Shown piece by piece: positions 18,533-26,072 of a stretch of 64,000 bases of DNA. The stretch covers positions 62,001-126,000 of the forward strand of contig NZ_QBKN01000012.1 in NCBI RefSeq assembly GCF_003054175.1, given 5' to 3'. Source of the stretch: Allosediminivita pacifica. Lineage in GTDB: Bacteria; Pseudomonadota; Alphaproteobacteria; Rhodobacterales; Rhodobacteraceae. Position 1 is the first letter of the stretch, and each line of letters begins with the position of its first letter. A model generated the notes under the pieces. That model searched no databases and was not told the origin of the DNA. It saw only the letters and a program-made list of their open reading frames with translations. Made by a program: the position numbers and the translations under genes.

Positions 18533-18590
18533 GCTTCTTCTTGGCTCAAATATTCCGGGGGAGTCCCGAAGGGACGGGGGCAGAGCCCCC
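18533..18590 (-). repeat. Dispersed intergenic element with two hairpins
   Basis: Between the dioxygenase stop and galC lie two compact hairpins on the minus strand: GGGGGC/GCCCCC touching the stop codon, and GTCCC/GGGAC. They are followed by TATTTGAGCCAAGAAGAAGC (18533-18552). The last 20 bases match 19 of 20 positions of the element at 55189-55208. The hairpins may weaken read-through into galC and galD. Confidence 0.6.
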
Positions 18591-19558
18591 TAGTCCCCCA
18601 CCGGCGGCGTGCCGTGGGTGTGGAAGGTCTCGATGGTCTTGAGACCCCAGGCCTGCCCCTTTTTGCGGTCGGCCTCGGTCCAGCAGACCGGTTCCCAGTC
18701 GGGGGCGAGGATCAGCCGCGCGCCGGCATTGGCGAGTTCCACCCGGTTGCCCGCCGGTTCCCACACATAGAGGAAGAAGGTGCCCTGGATGGCGTGCTTG
18801 TGGGGGCCGGTCTCAATGTGCACGCCGTTCTCGAGGAATATGTCGGCGGCGCGCAGGATGTCCTCGCGCTGGTCGGTGGCATAGGTCACGTGGTGCAGGC
18901 GGCCCTCGCCGCCGCCGTGTTCCTCGGTGCAGGCAAGGTCGTAGGTCTTGTTGTTGATGGTGAACCAGCAGCCGCCGATGCGGCCGTTGTCGAGCTGGAT
19001 GTACTCGGTCACGCGGCTGCCCAGAACGGTTTCCATGAAGCGGCGGAACTCGCCCACATCCTCGGCCAGCAGGTTGAGGTGGTCGATCCGGCGGGGGCAG
19101 ACGCCCTGCGCGTGGAACTTCGAGGCCATGTTCTTGAGCGCGGGCCGATCCTCGGGGGCGAGCACCGGGCGGTTGGTGTCGTAGTAGAGCTCGAAGACAT
19201 GGCCGAAGGGATCCTCGACGCGGTAGGCGGGCCCGTGGCCGAGATCGCCCTCGACCCAGCCGAGGGCCTTGTAGTCCGAGGCCTCGATCACCGCGATGCG
19301 CCGTTCCAGCGCCTCGGGGCTGGCGCAGCGGTAGCCGATGTGGCCGACACCGGTGGTGTGGTGCTTCGTGAGCTTCAGCGAGTGGAACTCGTAATCCTCC
19401 CACGCCCGCAGGTAGGCGCTGGTTTCATCCTGCGCCGAGAGCTTCAGCCCGTAGACCCGGGTGAAGAAGTCGAGGCTTTCCTCGAACTTGTCGGTGTAGA
19501 CCTCCACATGCCCGAGGTGGGCCACGTCGAAGGCGGGGTTCGTCGGTGTGGTCGTCAT
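18590..19558 (-). CDS. Type I extradiol ring-cleavage dioxygenase (VOC fold)
   Basis: A 322-residue catechol 2,3-dioxygenase-like enzyme with two vicinal-oxygen-chelate modules. The iron ligands are visible in the C-terminal module: His in RRIDHLNLL, His in GRLHHVTYA and Glu in GNRVELA. GGGAGGACAA precedes ATG 19558. It sits between galB and galC, so the expected product is a compound leading to 4-oxalomesaconate. Known gallate and protocatechuate 4,5-dioxygenases in such operons are LigAB-type (type II), so a type I enzyme here is unusual. The ring substrate cannot be read from sequence; gallate, protocatechuate or a methoxylated relative are candidates. Confidence 0.87.
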   Translation of the reverse strand: MTTTPTNPAFDVAHLGHVEVYTDKFEESLDFFTRVYGLKLSAQDETSAYLRAWEDYEFHSLKLTKHHTTGVGHIGYRCASPEALERRIAVIEASDYKALGWVEGDLGHGPAYRVEDPFGHVFELYYDTNRPVLAPEDRPALKNMASKFHAQGVCPRRIDHLNLLAEDVGEFRRFMETVLGSRVTEYIQLDNGRIGGCWFTINNKTYDLACTEEHGGGEGRLHHVTYATDQREDILRAADIFLENGVHIETGPHKHAIQGTFFLYVWEPAGNRVELANAGARLILAPDWEPVCWTEADRKKGQAWGLKTIETFHTHGTPPVGD

Positions 19559-19633
19559 ATGTCTTGTCCTCCCCGGGGCGCGCATGGCCCCTCGTCGCGG
19601 GCCTGTCGCCCGCCGTCGTTTCGTGGCCGTGGC

Positions 19634-20368
19634 TCAGAGTTCATCCACCGTGCGCGGGAAGATCGACTGGAAGCCCTCGGCATACTTGCAGTCGCGCCCC
19701 CCGGACTGGCCGCCGGAGTTGCGCTTGAAGTGGTTCGCGCGCTGTTGGGCGACGCGGGTGTAATACTCCCACAGGTGTTCCTGTCCCTGCATGCACTCGA
19801 TGGCGGCACGCTTCTTTTCCCAGACGGGCGTGATGTCGAGGAAGGTGTCGGGCTTCCAGCCCATCTGCTCGGTCTGGTGCGGTTCGAAGAGGTAGAGTTG
19901 CGGGGCGCCGAGCACCTTTTCGCCGGGGTTGTGGCCCCAGGCCTGCGCGATCATCCGGCATTCCAGCGCGACCTGCGTCGTGTTCATGTGGTCGGTGTTG
20001 TAGGGGTCGTATTGCGAGTGCGAGAGCATGAAGACGGGCTGCACCTTCCGGATCACGTCGACGATCCGCATCTTGTTCTCGCGACTGAAATCGAGCGGGT
20101 AGTCGCCCATGTCGAGGCAGACGAGGTCATGCACGCCGAGTGCCTCCGCCGCGTTCTGCGCCTCCTCGTGCCGGACCTGCTTCACCCGGTCGAGGGTCAT
20201 GCCCTCCTGCTTCCAGAGCTTGGCGCTTTCGCCGCGTTCGCCGAAGGAGAGGCAGAGCACGGTGACGTCGTAGCCCTTCTCGGCATGCAGCGCGATGGCG
20301 CCGCCGCAGCGCCAGACGAAATCGGCGGCATGGGCCGAGATCACGAGGGCCGTCTTGCTGTCTGACAT
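19634..20368 (-). CDS. galB: 4-oxalomesaconate hydratase (PIG-L family)
   Basis: A 244-residue PIG-L/LmbE-fold protein. In Pseudomonas putida the GalB hydratase belongs to this fold and converts 4-oxalomesaconate to 4-carboxy-4-hydroxy-2-oxoadipate. The usual zinc motif AHPDD is replaced by AHAAD (near residue 12), followed by FVWRCGG, with a second histidine in DHMNTT. That variant fits a hydratase rather than a deacetylase. GGAAG lies just before the ATG. It is the first gene of the leftward operon and diverges from the DUF1932 gene. Confidence 0.85.
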   Translation of the reverse strand: MSDSKTALVISAHAADFVWRCGGAIALHAEKGYDVTVLCLSFGERGESAKLWKQEGMTLDRVKQVRHEEAQNAAEALGVHDLVCLDMGDYPLDFSRENKMRIVDVIRKVQPVFMLSHSQYDPYNTDHMNTTQVALECRMIAQAWGHNPGEKVLGAPQLYLFEPHQTEQMGWKPDTFLDITPVWEKKRAAIECMQGQEHLWEYYTRVAQQRANHFKRNSGGQSGGRDCKYAEGFQSIFPRTVDEL

Positions 20369-20426
20369 GGGTCTTCCTTCTCCTCCACCTCGGGGTGCAG
20401 GGTTTCGCAAGCGGGGCGGTTTGGCA

Positions 20427-20436
20427 ATTTCGAAAT
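20427..20436. promoter_or_regulatory. Palindrome in the galB / DUF1932 divergent region
   Basis: The 157-base gap between the two divergent genes contains a perfect 10-bp palindrome ATTTCGAAAT, flanked by TTGGCA (20421) and TATAAG (20448). LysR regulators bind short A/T-rich inverted repeats, so this is a candidate site for either LysR protein of the cluster. The promoter hexamers are not well spaced. Confidence 0.35.
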
Positions 20437-20525
20437 GGGTGCGTGGGTATAAGTTTCGGCTATAGAGGCTGGAGCCGCGCGGTGCGCTGTGCCAGCCTTG
20501 GGCCGTTTTCAGGGAGGAGCTTGCC

Positions 20526-21410
20526 ATGTCCGATGTGCAGCAGACGGCCGGTGCGATAGCCTTCGTGGGCTTCGGCGAGGCGGCGCGGGCCTTCGTGTCG
20601 GGCTGGGGGCCGGGGGCGCCTGCGGGGCTGCGCGCCTTCGACGTGAAGATGCGCGACCCGGCGGCGCGTGAGGCGATGCTGGAGGCCTGCGCGGCGCATG
20701 GCGTGCACGGGGAGGCCGAGGTGCGTGGCGCGCTGGAAGGCGCCCCCGCCGTGTTCTGTCTTGTCACCGCGGACCGCGCGCTGGAGGCGGCGGAGGCCTG
20801 CGAAGGGCTTGCGCCGGGGGCGCTCTGGCTCGACGGGAATTCCTGCGCGCCCGAGACCAAGCGGCAGGCGGAGGAGGTGATCGCGGCCAAGGGCGGGCGC
20901 TACGTGGACGTGGCGATCATGGCGCCCGTGCACCCGAAGAAGCATCGCGTGCCGCTGCTGCTGTCGGGGCCGCATGCGGAGGCTGCGGCAGAGGTGCTGT
21001 CGGCGCTGGGGATGTCGCCGCGCGTGGCGGGGGAGGAGGTCGGCGCGGCCTCGACCATCAAGATGCTGCGGTCGGTGATGATAAAGGGAATGGAGGCGCT
21101 GAGCGCGGAATGCCTGCTTGCGGCGCGCCGGGCGGGCGTGGACGACGCGGTGCTGGGATCTCTCGCTGCGTCGAACCCGGAGGTCGACTGGGAGGGGCGC
21201 GGGACCTATCACCTTGGCCGGATGATCGAGCACGGCGAGAGACGCGCCGCCGAGATGCGGGAGGTTGTGCGCACGGTCGAGGGGCTTGGCCTGCCCGCCG
21301 ACATGGCGCGGGCGGTGGTGCTTTGGCAGGCGCGGGTCGCCGGGGCCGGGGCCGAGCTGGGGGAGGAGGCCTTTGGGCCGCGCGCCGACCGGCTGCTGGA
21401 CCGGCTGTGA
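20526..21410 (+). CDS. NAD(P)-binding dehydrogenase with DUF1932 domain
   Basis: A 294-residue protein of the 6-phosphogluconate/3-hydroxyisobutyrate dehydrogenase fold. A Rossmann start AIAFVGFGEAAR (about residues 10-21) and the ASTIKMLRSVMIKG segment with its likely catalytic lysine are seen, followed by the C-terminal DUF1932 helical domain. GGGAGGAGC precedes the ATG. It faces galB and is coupled to the LysR gene by a GTGA overlap. An oxidoreductase beside a ring-cleavage operon might oxidise a semialdehyde or hydroxy acid intermediate, but no substrate is established. Confidence 0.8.
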   Translation: MSDVQQTAGAIAFVGFGEAARAFVSGWGPGAPAGLRAFDVKMRDPAAREAMLEACAAHGVHGEAEVRGALEGAPAVFCLVTADRALEAAEACEGLAPGALWLDGNSCAPETKRQAEEVIAAKGGRYVDVAIMAPVHPKKHRVPLLLSGPHAEAAAEVLSALGMSPRVAGEEVGAASTIKMLRSVMIKGMEALSAECLLAARRAGVDDAVLGSLAASNPEVDWEGRGTYHLGRMIEHGERRAAEMREVVRTVEGLGLPADMARAVVLWQARVAGAGAELGEEAFGPRADRLLDRL

Positions 21411-22573
21411 TCCCGCGCAACCTGCGCCATTTGCGGGCCTTTCACGCCGCCGTCACCCGCGGATCGCTGAGCGGCGCAGCGCAGGTCGCGGGCGTGTCGC
21501 AGCCTGCCGTGACCCAGAGCCTGCGCAAGCTGGAAGAGGCCGCGGGCGGGGCGCTGTTGTCGCGGACGGGGCAGGGGGTTCTGCCGACCGAGCGGGGCGA
21601 GGTGCTGGCGGCGCGCGTCGCGCGGGCCTTCGCGCGGCTGGACCCGGCGCTGGCGGAGATCGCGCCGAAGCTGCCGGGGCGGGTGACGCTGGCGCAGTTG
21701 CGGGCGCTGATGGCGCTGGGCGAGACGGAGAACTTCACGCTGGCGGCGGGGCAGCTGGGGCTGTCGCAGCCCTCGGTGCACCGGGCGGTGACGCGGCTCG
21801 AGCAGGAGGCGGGGCAGGCGCTGCTGGAACGGCGCAGCCACGGGATCGTCCTGCGTCGTCCGGCGCGGGCGCTGGTGCAGGCGGCGCGGCTGGCGCTGGC
21901 GGAGCTCGACCAGGCGGAGGCGGATTTGGCGGCGCTGGACGGTCGCGCGGCGGGACAGATCGTGGTGGGCGCGCTGCCGCTGGCGCGATCGGCGCTGCTG
22001 CCCACGGCGTTGGCCCGGTTCCGCGAGGAACACCCGGGGCAGAGCCTGAAGGTGATCGACGGACCTTACGACACGCTTCTGGCGGGGCTGAGGCGGGGCG
22101 ACATCGACCTGATCCTGGGGGCGCTGCGCGACCCGGCGCCCATCGGCGACGTGGTGCAGGAGCGGTTGTTCGACGACCGGCTGTGCATGCTGGCGGGGCG
22201 GGAGCATGCGCTGGTCGGGCAGGCGGGGCTGACGGCGGAGGGGCTGCGGGACCATCCCTGGATCGTGCCGCGCGCGGGCACCCCGGCGCGGGACCAGTTC
22301 AATGCCTTCTTCGCCGGGGTCGGCGCGCCGGAGCGGATCATCGAATCCGGCTCCGTCCTGCTCATGCGCGAGCTGCTGCGGGGCAGTGGGCACCTGGGGT
22401 GCATCTCGGCGATGCAGGCCGAGGCCGAGGTGCAGCACGGGCTGTTGGTGACGCTCGACGTGGCGGTCGACTGGCCCGCGCGGCCCATCGGGTTGAGTTG
22501 TCGCGCCGACTGGGTGCCGACGCGGGCGCAGGCGCTGCTTCTGACGATTCTTCGCGAAACCGCTGCCGGCTGA
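21407..22573 (+). CDS. LysR regulator with two N-terminal HTH domains
   Basis: A 388-residue protein with two successive LysR-type helix-turn-helix blocks. The first is at about residues 20-53 (SLSGAAQVAGVSQPAVTQSL) and the second at about 110-142 (FTLAAGQLGLSQPSVHRAV); a normal effector domain follows from about residue 180. Ordinary LysR proteins are about 300 residues with one HTH, so the extra length is the duplicated domain. The start is a GTG whose last two bases belong to the upstream TGA (21407-21410), so translation is coupled. It is the probable regulator of the gal genes (context). Confidence 0.85.
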   Translation: MIPRNLRHLRAFHAAVTRGSLSGAAQVAGVSQPAVTQSLRKLEEAAGGALLSRTGQGVLPTERGEVLAARVARAFARLDPALAEIAPKLPGRVTLAQLRALMALGETENFTLAAGQLGLSQPSVHRAVTRLEQEAGQALLERRSHGIVLRRPARALVQAARLALAELDQAEADLAALDGRAAGQIVVGALPLARSALLPTALARFREEHPGQSLKVIDGPYDTLLAGLRRGDIDLILGALRDPAPIGDVVQERLFDDRLCMLAGREHALVGQAGLTAEGLRDHPWIVPRAGTPARDQFNAFFAGVGAPERIIESGSVLLMRELLRGSGHLGCISAMQAEAEVQHGLLVTLDVAVDWPARPIGLSCRADWVPTRAQALLLTILRETAAG

Positions 22574-22740
22574 GCGGGCGAAGGGCTGTCTGGTGCATCG
22601 AATGCCGCTTCAAGCGTCGCCATGGCGGCGGGAATAGGAGACTTGACAGGTGGATTCGTGCAATTTCCGAAACAAATTTTTGGGCGAACGGCCGAACTGG
22701 GTTAAGGTTTACCATACGTCATTCGACTCGGTGCTTTTCC

Positions 22741-23283
22741 ATGAAACTCATTTCAGCCTCTTTCCTGGCGATTCTGATTGCTCTTCCCCTCACGGGTGCC
22801 GCACGGGCCCAGGTCATCGATCCCGAAGTCATGGTTGAAAAGGTTGCGCAGGAGCGCAACGGGCCGCTTGTCACGGCGCTGAAGGAACAGGGCGCTCTGA
22901 CCATGACGCCCGACCAGCGCCTGCCGCCCTCGTTCGATTTCGCCTCCATGGACGTGGGCGTCGCCTTCGATGGTGACAGCCATCTTCTGACCACGCAGGG
23001 GATGAAGGCGCTGCGCTCGGTCGCGGCCGCGCTGGGGGATGCGCGGCTGTCGCGTCAGAACTTCCAGGTGGCGGCACACATGGCCGCAAACGGGCGGGCC
23101 GACACGGCCCGGGTTTCGGCCAAGCGGGCGCAGGCCGTGGTCGATCACCTCGTCTACTTCTACGGCATCCCGCGTGACCGGCTGGTGCCGGTCGGCTACG
23201 GGGACAGCGCGCCGCGCAATGCCGGCAATCCTGCCTTCCTGGAGAACACCCGCATCGCCTTTGTCAACGTCACCGGGCTCTGA
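22741..23283 (+). CDS. OmpA-like envelope protein
   Basis: A 180-residue exported protein. Its signal peptide is clear (MKLISASFLAILIALPLTGAARA-QV), and the C-terminal two thirds resemble an OmpA/MotB peptidoglycan-binding domain: RADTARVSAKRAQAVVDHL with its conserved Asp and Arg, then YGIPRDRLVPVGYGDSAPRN. No Shine-Dalgarno sequence is seen before ATG 22741. A TTGACA at 22643 is a possible -35. The caspase gene begins 38 bases downstream on the same strand, so the two are probably co-transcribed. Confidence 0.8.
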   Translation: MKLISASFLAILIALPLTGAARAQVIDPEVMVEKVAQERNGPLVTALKEQGALTMTPDQRLPPSFDFASMDVGVAFDGDSHLLTTQGMKALRSVAAALGDARLSRQNFQVAAHMAANGRADTARVSAKRAQAVVDHLVYFYGIPRDRLVPVGYGDSAPRNAGNPAFLENTRIAFVNVTGL

Positions 23284-23321
23284 GCCCGCGCCTCTTCCAC
23301 GCTGCCAGCGAGGTACAAGAC

Positions 23322-24923
23322 ATGCTCAAGAGACTCATCATCCTGACGTTCGCCACCGTCTTCGGCCTTGCCGGGGCCGCGCAGGCCGAGAAACGGGTGG
23401 CCCTGGTGATCGGCAACAGCCAGTACCAGGCGACCGCACCGCTCAAGAACCCCGAGAACGACGCCAAGGCGGTGGCCGCCAAGCTGGGCGGGCTCGGGTT
23501 CGACGTGGTCGAGGGCTACAACCTGTCCTACGATGCCATGCGCGACAAGGTGCGCGACTTTGCTCGCGAGGCGAGTGACGCGGACCTGACGATCTTCTAC
23601 TACGCGGGCCACGGCATCGCGGTGGACAGCACCAACTACATGGTGCCGATCGACGCACGGATGGACGACCCCATCGACTGGGAGTTCGAGGTTTTTGCGC
23701 TCACCGACGTGCTGCGGCACTTCGAGCGGTCCTCCGGGCCGAGCCTGGTGTTCCTCGATGCCTGCCGCGACAATCCCATGGCGCAGCAGCTGGCCGCGCT
23801 GAACGGGCTTGGGACGCGGTCGTTGTCGACGCGGGGGCTGAGTCCGATTTCGACGCAGCACCTGGGCACCCGGGGGTCGGTTATCGCCTACGCGACCGAG
23901 CCGGGGCAGGTGGCGCAAGATGGCACAGGGCGCAATTCGCCCTTCACCACGGCGCTGCTCGAGCACATCGGGACGACCAACACGGATTTCGCCTCGCTGA
24001 CCTCGCGGATCACGCGGGACGTGCTGGCCGCGACCGACAACCAGCAGCGGCCGCGTTTCGACGTGTCGCTGACCGGGCCGCTGATCCTGAACGCGGTGCA
24101 TACGCCCGAGGCCGCGGCGGAGCCGCAATTGGCCCTGGCCGCGGCTGTCACGCCACTCTCGCCCGGCGGCGTGAGCTCCGGGGGCGGGAAACAGGCGGGC
24201 GGCAGCGGTGGCGGTTCGGCCTTCGAGATCGAGAAGATCGTCTTCGAGACCGCCAAGGAGAGCGGCGACGCGGCGGACTACCAGGCCTATCTCGACGCCT
24301 ATCCGAACGGGGTTTTCGCGACGCTGGCGCGCAACGCGATCTCGCGGCTCGAGGAGGACCTTGAGGAGCCCGCGGTGGTGGCCTCGGCCACGGGGGCGGC
24401 GCCGGCTATCCCGGTATCGACCACGCGGGTGATCGACGCGCCGCTGCGGCTGCGTCCGACGCCCGAAGGCCTGGCGCAGCCCGCCTCGCAGGTCAGCGAG
24501 GCCTGGCTGGGCCTGACGCGGGACCAGCGGCGCGAGGTGCAGGGCCGGCTGAACGTCGCGGGCCACAATGTCGGCGGGGTCGACGGGATCTTCGGCAACG
24601 GCACGCGCCGGGGTGTCAGCTCGTGGCAGGCGGCCAACGGTTTCCCGGCGACCGGGTATCTCAACACCATCCAGCACCAGATGCTGGTGGCCAATACCGA
24701 GGCCGACTACAGGGTCTACCTGGCGACACGGCCTGCACCGGCGCCCAAGGCCTCGGGCGGGTCGGGGCGCAGCTCCTCGGCCAGCACGCGGTCGCGCACG
24801 AGCAGCGTGTCGACCAGCAGCCGACGGGCCCCTGCGGCGCAGCGCAGCAACTCGGCTGCGGCGGATGCGGCGGCGGCGGCGATCTTCGGAGCAGCAGTCG
24901 GAGCGATCCTGAGCCGGCGCTGA
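23322..24923 (+). CDS. Secreted caspase-fold protease with peptidoglycan-binding domain
   Basis: A 533-residue exported protein. A signal peptide (cleavage near AQA-EK) is followed by a peptidase C14 (orthocaspase) p20 domain with catalytic His97 in YYAGHGI and Cys148 in FLDACRDNP, both intact. A Gly/Ser-rich linker leads to a short repeat-like segment (about 305-345), then a PG_binding_1-like domain (about 395-460, GLTRDQRREVQGRLNVAGH, GIFGNGTRRG). An Ala-rich hydrophobic C terminus could be a membrane anchor. The design places a caspase-like enzyme in the periplasm attached to the wall. It follows the OmpA-like gene and ends at a hairpin. Confidence 0.86.
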   Translation: MLKRLIILTFATVFGLAGAAQAEKRVALVIGNSQYQATAPLKNPENDAKAVAAKLGGLGFDVVEGYNLSYDAMRDKVRDFAREASDADLTIFYYAGHGIAVDSTNYMVPIDARMDDPIDWEFEVFALTDVLRHFERSSGPSLVFLDACRDNPMAQQLAALNGLGTRSLSTRGLSPISTQHLGTRGSVIAYATEPGQVAQDGTGRNSPFTTALLEHIGTTNTDFASLTSRITRDVLAATDNQQRPRFDVSLTGPLILNAVHTPEAAAEPQLALAAAVTPLSPGGVSSGGGKQAGGSGGGSAFEIEKIVFETAKESGDAADYQAYLDAYPNGVFATLARNAISRLEEDLEEPAVVASATGAAPAIPVSTTRVIDAPLRLRPTPEGLAQPASQVSEAWLGLTRDQRREVQGRLNVAGHNVGGVDGIFGNGTRRGVSSWQAANGFPATGYLNTIQHQMLVANTEADYRVYLATRPAPAPKASGGSGRSSSASTRSRTSSVSTSSRRAPAAQRSNSAAADAAAAAIFGAAVGAILSRR

Positions 24924-24952
24924 TCGCACCCGACCCTGATGATCTGATGCAA

Positions 24953-24972
24953 GGCGGCGCCCCGGCGCCGCC
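24953..24972 (+). terminator. Hairpin after the caspase gene
   Basis: The stem GGCGGCGC / GCGCCGCC with a CCCG loop lies 30 bases past the caspase stop and is followed by CTTGTCAT. The stem is strong but the T tract is weak. The remaining 24973-25259 contains no supported gene; a 111-codon minus-strand frame at 24977-25312 overlaps the next gene and looks random. Confidence 0.55.
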
Positions 24973-25192
24973 CTTGTCATGCCGGGCCCATGCGGGCGGC
25001 GGTGGTGAAGTCATGGAGTGGAAAAAACGAAACGGCGCGGTCCGTTGCCTTCGCCGCGAGGCCGTCGGTGTGAGGGCAACATGGATGATGACGAGAAGCG
25101 TCAATCCGCCGAAATGCGGGTTTGCCGGGCTCCGCTGGCACACGAGCGAAAATCCGCTGCCACATTTCCTTCGTTGGCTGGTGCTCCACGGG

Positions 25193-25208
25193 CGTGATAG
25201 CTATCACG
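25193..25208. promoter_or_regulatory. 16-bp perfect palindrome upstream of a receiver gene
   Basis: CGTGATAG followed directly by CTATCACG forms a perfect 16-bp palindrome, and a second palindrome GGATATCC (25210-25217) begins one base later. It is 52 bases before the TTG start of the receiver gene at 25260 and in an otherwise gene-free 336-base gap, so it is a good operator candidate for a dimeric regulator. Confidence 0.55.
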
Positions 25209-25259
25209 TGGATATCCGTAAAAGGTTCATCAGAGAGTTCGATTTGCCGGAGGTCAGCT

Positions 25260-25676
25260 TTGCCGAAAGGTAAGACCACAACCTCGCCCAAGACGCTCAT
25301 CGTGGAAGACAACGCGCTGCTTGCGGCCGAGCTTCACGAGGTTCTGACCGACGCCGGGCTGGCGCCTTTCGAGCCGTGCTCGAACTACCGCGATGCGATG
25401 AGCCTGCTGGCGCAGGACTTTCCGGAATACTGCGTTCTTGATCTCGATCTCAGCGGGAACCGGGCCTGGCACGAGCCGCTCGGCACCGAGGGGCGGCGGC
25501 TGCTTTCGGTGCTGGCCAACCACGGAAGCCGGACGGTGATCTACAGCGGGCTGCGAGTGCCGGTGCACGACCTTCTGGCGCTCGACACGGATGTCGAGGT
25601 CGTCAGCAAGAGCGATCCCGTCGAAGCGGTCGTGGCCGCACTCAGGCGCAGAGCCGACGACACGGCCAGCCTATAA
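25260..25676 (+). CDS. Single-domain response regulator
   Basis: A 138-residue receiver-domain protein without an output domain. It has the acidic pair in LIVEDN, the phospho-acceptor Asp in YCVLDLDLSG, a hydroxyl residue in VIYSG and the conserved Lys in VVSKSD. TTG 25260 is chosen because CCGGAGG is ideally placed upstream; the open frame before it is not receiver-like. Its 3' end overlaps the convergent receiver gene by six bases. It is probably a phosphate shuttle or sink for the large kinase next door. Confidence 0.82.
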   Translation: MPKGKTTTSPKTLIVEDNALLAAELHEVLTDAGLAPFEPCSNYRDAMSLLAQDFPEYCVLDLDLSGNRAWHEPLGTEGRRLLSVLANHGSRTVIYSGLRVPVHDLLALDTDVEVVSKSDPVEAVVAALRRRADDTASL

Positions 25677-26072
25677 GATCTTCGAAATGGCGCTCTGGAG
25701 CTGTTTGAAGTCCACCGGCTTGCCGAGGCGCGGGACGTCGGGGCGCTTGTGTTCGGCGAGCGCGCGGTCGGGATTGTACCCGGTCAGGAAGACATAGGGT
25801 ACGTCGAGGGCATCCAGCGCATCGGCCACGGGGACGCTGGTCTGGTCGTTGCCGAGGTTCAGGTCGAGAATGGCCATGTCGGGGGGCGACAGCCGGATGG
25901 CGTCGAGCGCGGCATCGCGAGACACGTGCGGCCCGTCGGGATCGAAACCCGTTTCCTCGAGGTACATGACGAGATCGAGGCCGACGATTGCCTCGTCTTC
26001 GACCACGAGGATTCTCGGCTTGTGATCTGCAGTCCGTTCGCGCGTTTCCTGGGGCGCCGTGTCATCGTTCAT
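25671..26072 (-). CDS. Single-domain response regulator of the HWE kinase
   Basis: A 133-residue receiver with ILVVEDEAIVGLDL, phospho-acceptor Asp in MAILDLNLG, Thr in VFLTGYN and Lys in RLGKPVD. No output domain. Its start overlaps the end of the kinase gene by 11 bases (26062-26072), so the two are co-translated and form a cognate pair. FTGYNPD-type receivers like this are common partners of HWE/HisKA_2 kinases. Confidence 0.88.
   Translation of the reverse strand: MNDDTAPQETRERTADHKPRILVVEDEAIVGLDLVMYLEETGFDPDGPHVSRDAALDAIRLSPPDMAILDLNLGNDQTSVPVADALDALDVPYVFLTGYNPDRALAEHKRPDVPRLGKPVDFKQLQSAISKIL

Noticed and set aside
24977-25312. A 111-codon minus-strand frame between the caspase and receiver genes
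   Set aside because: No recognisable domain, overlaps the receiver start and the palindrome, and has no supporting ribosome site.
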